A DNA stretch of 7,969 bases from Candidatus Caccocola faecipullorum (GTDB lineage: Bacteria > Synergistota > Synergistia > Synergistales > Synergistaceae), in assembly GCA_018716365.1 (NCBI GenBank), contig DVKA01000184.1, positions 1 through 7,969 of the forward strand. The letters are read 5' to 3'. The notes below the pieces were generated by a model. That model was not told where the DNA came from. It saw only the letters and a list, made by a program, of their open reading frames with translations, and made no database searches. Below are positions 1 through 5,511 of this stretch, in pieces (within the stretch, counting starts at the first letter, position 1; the number at the start of each line of letters is the position of its first letter). The translations under genes and the position numbers were made by a program.

Positions 1-2
1 GT

Positions 3-35
3 AAAAGGCAGTTTAGCTTTTTTGTTGCCTTTTTT
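3..35 (+). terminator. Rho-independent terminator of an upstream gene
   Basis: The arm AAAAGGCA (3-10) is complementary to TGCCTTTT (26-33), with a 15-nt loop, and the right arm runs into a six-T tract (30-35). A second, bulged pairing with the inner GCTTTT (16-21) is also possible. Nothing coding lies to its left in the window, so it most likely ends a gene just outside the left edge and insulates the operon that begins at 120. Confidence 0.65.
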
Positions 36-119
36 CGTATCAAGGAGGCGGTTAGTTTATAGTAATTGTTGCGTATCGTTGGGCTTTAAACTAATTTTTC
101 TATTAAGGAGAGATGCCAA

Positions 120-1241
120 ATGAGCAACAAGATCGAGTTTATCTATCTTTCAGAGCCGGATACCATCAAGCTCGGTATCACGGACGCTCCCGCGTGGGTC
201 GACGTCTGCGAAGAAGTTTTCGGCCTCCTCGCCAAAGGCGATTATCTCATGGGCGGACCGAATCACAACAGCCACGGTATGGGGATAATATTCCCCAAGG
301 AGTCTCCGTTCCCCAATATGCCCGTAGCGGGACCGGACCGCCGTTTCTTCGCCATGCCCGCGTACCTCGGCGGCAGGTTCGACGTCTGCGGAAACAAATG
401 GTACGGTTCGAACGCCGCAAACACTTCGAAGGGCCTTCCGCGCTCGATACTGACCGTCCTTATCAACGATAAGGACACCGGCGCTCCTCTCTGCCATATG
501 TCCGCCAACATACTCAGCGCGACGCGCACCGGAGCGATCCCCGCAGTCGCTACGCGCCATCTCGGACGCAAGGATTCCGAAGTCTGCGCAGTCATCGGAT
601 GCGGCCCGATCAACAAGTCGTGCTTCCGCCACATCATCACGCAGGCTCCGAACGTCAAGAAGGTCATAACCTACGACCTCTTCCTTGACAAGGCGCAGGC
701 TTTCGCCGACTGGGCGAAGAGCGAATACGGACTTGAAGCCTGCGCGACGGCGGATCTGCCGGAGGCGCTCAAGGACGCCGACCTCGTAACGGTAGCGGCG
801 TCGCGTCTCAAGCCGCTCCACATTGAAAGCTCGTGGGTCAAGAAGGGCGCGCTCGTCATGCTCACCGGCCCCGCGAAGGGAGACGACGATCTCTGGCTCA
901 AGAGCAAAATCGTCTACGACAACATCAAGCTTCACGAAGCCTATGTCGAAGAGGCCTACGCCTCCGGCGACGTGCCCGGCTATTACGCGGGCGTCATAGG
1001 CGGTCCGATTTACACTCTCATCGACGAGGGCAAGCTGCCTAAGCTTGAAGATTCCACCGACATCGGAAACGTAATCCTCGGCAACAAGCCCGGACGTACT
1101 AGCGACGACGAAACGATCATCTTCGTAGCCTGCGGAATGGCGGTCTTTGACGTCGCCTGCGGATACGAGCTCTATCAGCGCGCGCTGAAGCAGGGCGTCG
1201 GCCAGAAGCTCCTGCTCTGGGACGAGCCGTATATCCACTAA
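120..1241 (+). CDS. Ornithine cyclodeaminase / mu-crystallin family protein (resembles proteins named tyramine oxidase subunit B)
   Basis: This 373-residue protein belongs to the ornithine cyclodeaminase/mu-crystallin superfamily of NAD(P)-dependent enzymes acting on amino acids and imines. Seen in the sequence: the N-terminal substrate region with GGPNHNSHG (45-53), AMPAYLGGRF (78-87) and NKWYGSN (92-98), whose Lys93 sits where the family's substrate-carboxylate lysine lies; SATRTGA (133-139), the family's (M)RTGA element; and a Rossmann fold beginning VCAVIGCGPIN (155-165), a GxGxxN form of the dinucleotide loop. The KWYGSN and GLPRSIL elements resemble the subgroup commonly named tyramine oxidase subunit B; this is recall, and that name should not be read as a proven reaction. 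ATG at 120 is chosen because AAGGAG (105-110) lies 9 nt upstream; the out-of-frame ATG at 113 is too close to it. It is the first gene of an operon with a TRAP transporter, 30 nt before dctM, so it likely acts in the cytoplasm on the imported compound or a derivative. No convincing promoter was found in 36-104. Confidence 0.85.
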   Translation: MSNKIEFIYLSEPDTIKLGITDAPAWVDVCEEVFGLLAKGDYLMGGPNHNSHGMGIIFPKESPFPNMPVAGPDRRFFAMPAYLGGRFDVCGNKWYGSNAANTSKGLPRSILTVLINDKDTGAPLCHMSANILSATRTGAIPAVATRHLGRKDSEVCAVIGCGPINKSCFRHIITQAPNVKKVITYDLFLDKAQAFADWAKSEYGLEACATADLPEALKDADLVTVAASRLKPLHIESSWVKKGALVMLTGPAKGDDDLWLKSKIVYDNIKLHEAYVEEAYASGDVPGYYAGVIGGPIYTLIDEGKLPKLEDSTDIGNVILGNKPGRTSDDETIIFVACGMAVFDVACGYELYQRALKQGVGQKLLLWDEPYIH

Positions 1242-1271
1242 GATACGGGGTTTTCAAAGGAGTTCAACTAA

Positions 1272-2546
1272 ATGGAACTGGCAACGCTGGTTATTTGTTT
1301 TCTGTTTTTGATGGTGATAGGGCTTCCGATAGCTTATAACCTCATTATAAGCTCGCTCGCCTATCTGCTCGTCAGCGGCTTCCCCGTCATCGTCATAACG
1401 CAGAAAATGTACGAGGGGATGAACAGTTTTTCCTTCCTCGCCGTCCCGTTCTTCGTCCTTACGGGACAGCTGATGCTCAAGGGGAAACTGCTCGAATCCC
1501 TTATTGATTTCGTCAATGCGTTCTTCGGACGCTTCAACGGCGCTATCGCGATGGTCACGATAGGCGCGAGCCTCCTGATGGGCTCCATCGTCGGACTTGC
1601 CGTCGCAGCCGCGGCCTCTCTCGGCGTCTTCCTCATCCCGATGATGAAGAAAGAAGGTTATTCGTCTGCGTTCTCCGCGGGCGTCATGTCTTCCGCGTCG
1701 CTGCTCGGCCCGATCATGCCTCCGAGCGTCCTGATGATCCTCTACTGTATGTCAGTAGGCAAGACTTCGATCGCCGGCCTTTTCATGGCCGCCATCGTCC
1801 CCGCCCTTCTTATCGCCGGAGTGCAGATAATAATAGCCAACAGAATTGCGACGAAGCGCGGATACAAAGCTCACGGAAAGGCCACGGCGGAACAGAAAAT
1901 CGCCGCGACTAAGAAAGCCCTTCCATCGCTTCTGCTGCCCGTCATCATTCTCGGCGGTATTTTCAGCGGCGTGTTCACAATAACCGAAGCTTCCGCGGTC
2001 GCGGTGCTTTACAGCGGATTCCTTGCATTCTGCGTCAACCGCTCCGTCAGGCTTAAGGATATTCCCGATATGTTCCTCGACGCCGCTTCCACGACCGGGC
2101 TCGTCCTGCTTCTCGCCGGCGCCGGAAGCGTCATGGCGTGGGCAATAGCCAACGAGCGCCTGCTCGACAGCCTCATCGGGCCGCTCTCGACTATGCCGTG
2201 GTGGCTCTTCCTGCTCTGCGTGAACATCCTGCTTCTCATCGTCGGATGCTTCATGGACGACTACGCTTCCATAGTCATCCTAGCGCCGCTCATCGCGCCG
2301 ATCGCCTGGGAGCTCGGCATCGACCCGCTCCACATCGGTCTCGTCATCTGCATCAACCTCGTCGTCGGACTCGCTACGCCGCCGTTCGGGATAACGCTGT
2401 TCGTTACAAGTCCCGTTGCGGGAGTGCGAATAGAGGACACTGTCAAAGAGGCGATACCGTTTATCGCGGCTACGATATGCGTCCTTCTGCTCGTCACCTT
2501 CTGCCCGAAGCTCGTGCTTTTCCTGCCCAGACTGGCGGGTTACTAG
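1272..2546 (+). CDS. dctM: TRAP transporter large permease subunit (DctM family)
   Basis: This 424-residue protein is almost entirely hydrophobic, with about a dozen membrane segments, the size and pattern of the DctM subunit that forms the ion-coupled translocation channel of TRAP transporters in the inner membrane. Family hallmarks seen are FLAVPFFVLTGQLM (55-68), the glycine/alanine-rich MGSIVGLAVAAAASLGVFLIP (near 103-123) and GPIMPPS (146-152), followed by SIAGLFMAAIVPAL. A second internally related half includes GCFMDDYASIVILAPL and ATPPFGITLF, consistent with the elevator-type inverted repeat known for this family. AAAGGAG (1256-1262) lies 9 nt before the ATG. It follows the mu-crystallin-type gene by 30 nt and precedes dctP by about 33 nt. 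Placing the M subunit before P and Q is unusual. Length is typical and there is no sign of a fusion with the Q subunit, which is encoded separately at 3627. Confidence 0.95.
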   Translation: MELATLVICFLFLMVIGLPIAYNLIISSLAYLLVSGFPVIVITQKMYEGMNSFSFLAVPFFVLTGQLMLKGKLLESLIDFVNAFFGRFNGAIAMVTIGASLLMGSIVGLAVAAAASLGVFLIPMMKKEGYSSAFSAGVMSSASLLGPIMPPSVLMILYCMSVGKTSIAGLFMAAIVPALLIAGVQIIIANRIATKRGYKAHGKATAEQKIAATKKALPSLLLPVIILGGIFSGVFTITEASAVAVLYSGFLAFCVNRSVRLKDIPDMFLDAASTTGLVLLLAGAGSVMAWAIANERLLDSLIGPLSTMPWWLFLLCVNILLLIVGCFMDDYASIVILAPLIAPIAWELGIDPLHIGLVICINLVVGLATPPFGITLFVTSPVAGVRIEDTVKEAIPFIAATICVLLLVTFCPKLVLFLPRLAGY

Positions 2547-2579
2547 CATAGAAAAAATTTGAGAGGAGTTATTTTGAAA

Positions 2580-3608
2580 ATGAGAAAAAGCGTTTTTGCA
2601 ACAGCCTTAGCTCTCGTCTGCGTACTGGCCGTGTCGGCCTGCGCGCTCGCCGCTGAAAAGGTCACCGCGCGAGTCTCCGCCTGCAACTCTATGACCCATC
2701 CGCAGACCATAGGCCTTATGGTCATGAAGCAGTATGTCGAAGACAGAACCGGCGGCAACTTCGTAATCAACATTTTCCCGAACAGCCAGCTCGGAGCTGA
2801 AGAGGAGTCCCTCGCGCAGGTTCAGACCGGATCGCTTGAAATGGCGACCGCTTCGCTCGCGCCGGTTACGACGTTCCAGAAAAATTTCTTCGTCCTCGAC
2901 ATCCCCTTCCTCTTCAATTCCTATAACGAAGCCTGGATGGTAATGGACAGCAAAGTCGGACAGGATCTCCTCGCCTCGCTTGAAGACTGCGGCATGAAGG
3001 GGCTCGCCTATATGGAAAACGGCTTCCGCCACACGACCTCTTCCGTCAAACCGATAACGAAGCTCGCCGACTTCAAAGGACTGAAGATCAGAACGATGCA
3101 GAACCCGATGCACATGGCGAACTTCGAGGCGCTCGGCGCCAACCCGACGCCTGTCCCGTTCTCCGAGCTCTATCTCTCCATGCAGCAGAAGATCGTCGAT
3201 GGACAGGAAAACCCGATCTCCAATATGTGGGACCTCAATATGTACGAAGTACAGAAATATGTCTCGCTCACTGGGCACATCTATGACGGTATGCCGCTCG
3301 TCGCCAACCTCCGCTGGTTCAACAAGCTTCCCGCCGAATATCAGGAAGCCCTCGCCGTCGGTGCGGTCCTCGGCCAGAACTACAGCCGCTTTGTCAACGC
3401 CGGCCGCGAAGAAGTCATCCTTGCCGAACTTCAGAAGAGAGGCATGAAGGTCAACAAGCTCGACGGCGCTGCGATAGCTGAAATTCAGAAGGTTTCTCAG
3501 CCCGTCGTCATCGAAAAGGCTAAGAAGGAACTCGGCGCTGAGTACGTCGACAAATTCCTCGCCGACATCAAAGCCGTCAAAGCCGATATCCTCAAGGGGA
3601 TGAAGTAA
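2580..3608 (+). CDS. dctP: TRAP transporter periplasmic solute-binding protein (DctP family)
   Basis: This 342-residue exported protein (from the ATG at 2580) delivers the solute to the DctQM membrane complex. The N-terminus has MRK, a hydrophobic core to about residue 19, then VSAC (18-21), which fits a lipobox, and ALA (22-24), which fits a signal peptidase I site, so export is clear but processing is ambiguous. The mature part shows DctP hallmarks: NGFRH with Arg150, FKGLKIR (165-171) with Arg171 as the conserved carboxylate-binding arginine, GANPTPVPFSELYLSMQQ, and DGQENP (207-212). This predicts a ligand with a carboxylate (established for the family); its identity is unknown. Start choice: AGGAG (2564-2568) is 5 nt before an in-frame TTG (2574) and 11 nt before ATG (2580). 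A frame opening at TTG 2559 would bury the Shine-Dalgarno sequence and is unlikely. dctQ follows after 18 nt. Confidence 0.93.
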   Translation: MRKSVFATALALVCVLAVSACALAAEKVTARVSACNSMTHPQTIGLMVMKQYVEDRTGGNFVINIFPNSQLGAEEESLAQVQTGSLEMATASLAPVTTFQKNFFVLDIPFLFNSYNEAWMVMDSKVGQDLLASLEDCGMKGLAYMENGFRHTTSSVKPITKLADFKGLKIRTMQNPMHMANFEALGANPTPVPFSELYLSMQQKIVDGQENPISNMWDLNMYEVQKYVSLTGHIYDGMPLVANLRWFNKLPAEYQEALAVGAVLGQNYSRFVNAGREEVILAELQKRGMKVNKLDGAAIAEIQKVSQPVVIEKAKKELGAEYVDKFLADIKAVKADILKGMK

Positions 3609-3626
3609 GAGGGTAGAACGATTAAA

Positions 3627-4136
3627 ATGCTGGCTGCTCTCGATAAACTTATAAAGGCAGTCTATAAGGTAGTTCTCGCCGCAATCATCGCGATCGGCCT
3701 GGTAATGCTCGTCGTAGCTTGGGCGCACGTCTTCTGCCGTTACGTGCTCAACGACTCCTTGACTTGGTCGGAAGAGCTGCTCAAGATACTTCTTGTATGG
3801 TTCTGCCTGCTGAGCACGACGATAATAGCGGTTCAGCGCGAACATGTAAGCATCGTCGTATTCAAAGAGATGATGCCGAAGAAGGTCAACCACTCGCTGG
3901 GTTTTGTAACGCAGGTGTTGATGCTCATAGCGTCGATCATAGTGATGATCATAGGCATAGACTTCGTGATGATTGCAGGTTCGCGTATGACGCCTGCGCT
4001 GAGAATACCCTACCGCTATACGTTTTCGGCTATCCCGGTAGCGTTCGCGATACTTTCGCTCTACGAGTTCCGCAACACAGTCGCTGACTTCGTAAAAGGA
4101 CCGAAATTCGCGATAGACATCAAGCCGAAAGACTAA
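3627..4136 (+). CDS. dctQ: TRAP transporter small permease subunit (DctQ family)
   Basis: This 169-residue inner-membrane protein has four predicted membrane spans (about 14-36, 51-69, 91-117 and 131-147), the DctQ architecture. The family signature after span 1 is clear: FCRYVLNDSLTWSEE (36-50), with Arg38 and the Trp-x-Glu-Glu element leading into span 2, and the characteristic ALRIPY (124-129) before span 4. It pairs with DctM and docks the DctP protein; its exact mechanistic role is less understood than that of DctM. The only ribosome-binding candidate is AGAGGG (3608-3613), 13 nt upstream of the ATG and so poorly spaced; translational coupling to dctP, which stops 18 nt upstream, is plausible. 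It is the last gene of the operon, followed after 50 nt by the hairpin at 4187. Confidence 0.93.
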   Translation: MLAALDKLIKAVYKVVLAAIIAIGLVMLVVAWAHVFCRYVLNDSLTWSEELLKILLVWFCLLSTTIIAVQREHVSIVVFKEMMPKKVNHSLGFVTQVLMLIASIIVMIIGIDFVMIAGSRMTPALRIPYRYTFSAIPVAFAILSLYEFRNTVADFVKGPKFAIDIKPKD

Positions 4137-4186
4137 ACTTTTACGAATTTGACGTTTCCTGGAGTTTGTCCAACGTCCCTTGAAGA

Positions 4187-4218
4187 GAGAAAGCCCCGCG
4201 TTATTGCGGGGCTTTCTC
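4187..4218. terminator. Probable bidirectional terminator hairpin
   Basis: A perfect 13-bp stem pairs GAGAAAGCCCCGC (4187-4199) with GCGGGGCTTTCTC (4206-4218) around the 6-nt loop GTTATT. The A-rich left base and T-rich right base give the AAAGCCCC/GGGGCTTT form common in terminators between convergent genes. It lies 50 nt after dctQ on the plus strand and 26 nt after the glycosylase stop on the minus strand, so it probably serves both. There is no long T tract beyond the stem in either direction, which lowers certainty about intrinsic efficiency. Confidence 0.75.
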
Positions 4219-4244
4219 GCATTTCGGTCCTGTGGAATCAACTT

Positions 4245-4739
4245 CTAATCCGATATGCCGGCGCAGCGCCGACCCAGCGCCTCCATCCACATTTTCTCCC
4301 TTTCCTTATCCCTTCCCGCGCAGGCGGGGCTGGTGGAGAGGACTTTTCTATATTCTATTGTTGGAATGCCGAAGTATTTTTTGTATTTGGCGAAGGCGAA
4401 GCCGCCGTTGAAGATTATGCGGCGGACGTTCGGGTGCGCGGCGAGGAGCGCTGGGACGTCGTTCGGGGTTTCATTGCGGATGCTGCCGTCGGCGCTGCCT
4501 TCGCGCTCGGCGCATTTGACTACGTCCCAAAGCGCGAGGCCGTGGGCGAGGATGAAGCGGTAGCGCGCGTCAAATCCGGCGTCGGGCGTCCGGCCCCACG
4601 CGTCGTAGATTATCTTCCAGAAATGGTTCTGCGGATGGGCGTAGTAGCGCGCTTCGGCGAGCGAGCGGACGCCTGGCAGCGAGCCGAGTATCAGTATTTT
4701 TGAGTTTTCATCTATCAGCGGGCCGAAGCTGTATTCCAT
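4245..4739 (-). CDS. DNA-deoxyinosine (hypoxanthine-DNA) glycosylase, uracil-DNA glycosylase superfamily family 6
   Basis: This 164-residue cytoplasmic protein is recognised as a family 6 member of the uracil-DNA glycosylase superfamily, which removes hypoxanthine (deaminated adenine) from DNA to start base-excision repair. Motif 1 is ILGSLPGVRSL (17-27) followed by YYAHPQNHFW (32-41). Asn38 falls where family 6 enzymes carry their important asparagine, in place of the usual catalytic residue of uracil-specific families. Motif 2 is LSTSPA (134-139), the HxSP-like element that inserts into the DNA. Length is normal for this compact family. The ATG at 4739 is supported by GGAGGA on the minus strand (4750-4745), 5 nt upstream, and a TATAAT lies about 33 nt upstream of it. 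It is a single gene, convergent with the TRAP operon and unrelated to it in function. The substrate assignment comes from family resemblance; the superfamily membership is more certain than the exact lesion. Confidence 0.9.
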   Translation of the reverse strand: MEYSFGPLIDENSKILILGSLPGVRSLAEARYYAHPQNHFWKIIYDAWGRTPDAGFDARYRFILAHGLALWDVVKCAEREGSADGSIRNETPNDVPALLAAHPNVRRIIFNGGFAFAKYKKYFGIPTIEYRKVLSTSPACAGRDKEREKMWMEALGRRCAGISD

Positions 4740-4771
4740 GCGCGTCCTCCGTGGTTGTGCCGTTCTGCGAT

Positions 4772-4777
4772 ATTATA
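4772..4777 (-). promoter_or_regulatory. Putative -10 box of the glycosylase gene
   Basis: The minus strand reads TATAAT here, which would place a transcription start near 4765 and leave a leader of about 25 nt before the Shine-Dalgarno sequence and ATG at 4739. No TTGACA-like hexamer is found 16-18 nt further upstream (the region is GC-rich) and there is no TGn extension, so this is a position-based guess resting on one hexamer. Confidence 0.35.
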
Positions 4778-4809
4778 AGCGTTAATCCGGCGGGCGGCGC
4801 AAGCGTCTG

Positions 4810-4836
4810 CGGCTTGTCTCCGCGCGCGTGGGAACC
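4810..4836 (-). repeat. Solitary type I-E CRISPR-repeat-like element, degenerate
   Basis: On the minus strand, 4836 to 4810 begins GGTTCCCACGCGCGCGG and ends AGACAAGCCG. The common type I-E repeat consensus, as recalled, begins GTTCCCCACGCGCGTGG and ends GGATGAACCG. Aligned over 27 positions, the difference is one missing C plus five substitutions, all transitions. A short stem with two G-U pairs (4819-4823 with 4828-4832) can form. No second good copy occurs one repeat-plus-spacer (about 61 nt) away in either direction and no cas gene is in the window, so this is not an array. It may be a remnant, a dispersed repeat of similar shape, or chance in GC-rich DNA. Confidence 0.4.
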
Positions 4837-4925
4837 TTGTATCGCCAGGCAGCGTACACCGAAGAAAAGGCTGCTGATATACCTGCCCGGCTTCGTCGGA
4901 GCGCATGGCAATAGCATCCGCTTGC

Positions 4926-5119
4926 GCCGTCTCTCGCGCAGAGCTGTGTTCGTTAAATTTCAAATTATAAATAATATCAGGTGTCGTCATTCCGCGCTTC
5001 AACGCAATGACCAGCTTGCGCTAGCAAACATTTACGTGGTGTCTTTAGCGCATTGCTGCTGCCGTCGGTGTTTTGAAATCCGCCGTCAAGCGTGGGGTGG
5101 CGAGATTTGCCGTCTCTCG
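4926..5119. repeat. 11-bp direct repeat pair, each copy next to AT-rich DNA
   Basis: GCCGTCTCTCG occurs at 4926-4936 and again at 5109-5119, 183 nt apart start to start. The first copy is followed within about 15 nt, and the second immediately, by an AT-rich stretch (TTAAATTTCAAATTATAAAT and TATAAATTTAATC). The second copy also closes a small hairpin (CGAGA 5101-5105 with TCTCG 5115-5119). Function is unknown; the exact match is short enough that chance is possible. Confidence 0.4.
4986..5011. repeat. Bulged inverted repeat / stem-loop in the intergenic region
   Basis: GTCATT (4986-4991) pairs with AATGAC (5006-5011), and after a two-C bulge (4992-4993) GCG (4994-4996) pairs with CGC (5003-5005), leaving the loop CTTCAA. 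This gives nine pairs in total. A palindrome GCTAGC follows at 5020-5025. There is no T tract and no adjacent gene end, so it is not a terminator; it looks more like a small palindromic repeat unit or the remains of one. Confidence 0.4.
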
Positions 5120-5258
5120 TATAAATTTAATCAAGCATAGACTGATGTGCAGATGAAACTACCGTCCCCCCGCCGCGTTCAGCGCGTCCGCGGCAGGTTG
5201 GAGCTGCGGTTTCTTCTGTACGCTTTTCTGCTGACGATTTTCCGCGCGCGTCTCTGTC

Positions 5259-5280
5259 GTTTTGCCGCTGTTTTGCCGCG
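5259..5280. repeat. Two-unit 11-nt tandem repeat
   Basis: GTTTTGCCGCT (5259-5269) is followed directly by GTTTTGCCGCG (5270-5280), identical in 10 of 11 positions. A looser relative, GATTTTCCGCG, lies just upstream at 5236-5246. The repeat sits inside the adenine-free stretch 5238-5295. No role is evident. Confidence 0.5.
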
Positions 5281-5389
5281 CCGCGCGTCTCGCGTATCCT
5301 GCGGCACACGGCTGCGCGCTGCTGCTTCATGCAATTTTGTGCAATCGGTTGAATCTGCATTATGGCGAAGGAATTTATCTTTTCGGGGC

Positions 5390-5417
5390 TTGACGTTTTT
5401 CTCTTTGCGGGTATAAT
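5390..5417 (+). promoter_or_regulatory. carAB promoter (sigma-70 type)
   Basis: TTGACG (5390-5395) and TATAAT (5412-5417) are separated by 16 nt, five of six and six of six matches to the housekeeping consensus. The predicted start is near 5424. It is correctly oriented and placed for carA, giving a leader of about 88 nt if translation begins at 5512, or about 22 nt if it begins at 5446. No operator overlapping the two hexamers was recognised. Confidence 0.85.
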
Positions 5418-5423
5418 ACTCTG

Positions 5424-5511
5424 GAAATTGAACGCTGGGTGAAATATGAAATTTAACAAAAACATAGTTCCGGTTTATTTTTTCACCTTGGCGCGAAGGA
5501 GCACGGAGTGT
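5424..5511 (+). promoter_or_regulatory. carA 5' leader with alternative in-frame start and a weak inverted repeat
   Basis: The leader carries an in-frame ATG at 5446 preceded by GGTGA (5438-5442, 3 nt before it) and, further on, AAGGAG (5496-5501), 10 nt before the ATG at 5512. GGTGAAA (5438-5444) is complementary to TTTCACC (5481-5487) across 36 nt, and six T residues (5478-5483) overlap the right arm. Pairing would mask the upstream GGTGA. No full terminator/antiterminator pair or PyrR-binding element was recognised, so attenuation control is not shown. Confidence 0.4.

Larger units (their letters stand above)
4751..5389. other. Long intergenic region without a convincing gene
   Basis: About 640 nt separate the glycosylase start from the carA promoter. 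The open frames here (for example 4700-5140 plus, 4715-5002 minus, 5127-5465 minus, 5147-5416 plus) overlap each other, lack ribosome-binding sites, run through neighbouring genes or the carA promoter, and give arginine-rich low-information proteins. Composition is heterogeneous: an AT-rich patch at about 4951-4978, a second at 5119-5132, and a pyrimidine- and G-rich, adenine-poor block at 5203-5295. No tRNA, tmRNA, SRP RNA or RNase P signature was recognised on either strand. The patchwork of short repeats suggests decayed sequence and a possible CRISPR or repeat remnant. Confidence 0.6.

Noticed and set aside
150..1238. 362-codon open frame on the minus strand
   Set aside because: It mirrors the mu-crystallin-type gene almost end to end, with charged low-information composition and no support from a ribosome-binding site.
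2607..4241. 544-codon open frame on the minus strand across dctP, dctQ and the terminator
   Set aside because: It lies wholly antisense to two well-recognised genes, runs through the hairpin, and its protein is rich in Arg, Asp and Glu with no family resemblance. It is an artefact of biased third codon positions.
4149..4703. 184-codon open frame on the plus strand opposite the glycosylase
   Set aside because: The opposite strand encodes clear glycosylase motifs with a good ribosome-binding site. This frame starts before the terminator hairpin and has no recognisable domain.
4888..5119. Possible further degenerate CRISPR repeats forming an array with 4810-4836
   Set aside because: A segment at 4888-4911 (minus) shares about 18 of 24 positions with the element, and several GTC-plus-GCGC words occur at 4929, 4986, 5041 and 5112. 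Spacing is irregular (about 34-113 nt) and similarity is weak in GC-rich DNA, so no array is called.
4740..5389. Structural or regulatory RNA gene in the intergenic region
   Set aside because: No T-loop-like, SRP, RNase P, tmRNA or 6S-type signature was found on either strand, and no promoter-terminator pair encloses a candidate transcript.
5127..5465. 112-codon hydrophilic frame on the minus strand upstream of carA
   Set aside because: It overlaps the carA promoter and leader, has no ribosome-binding site before any of its start codons, and gives an arginine/glutamine-rich sequence with no family match.
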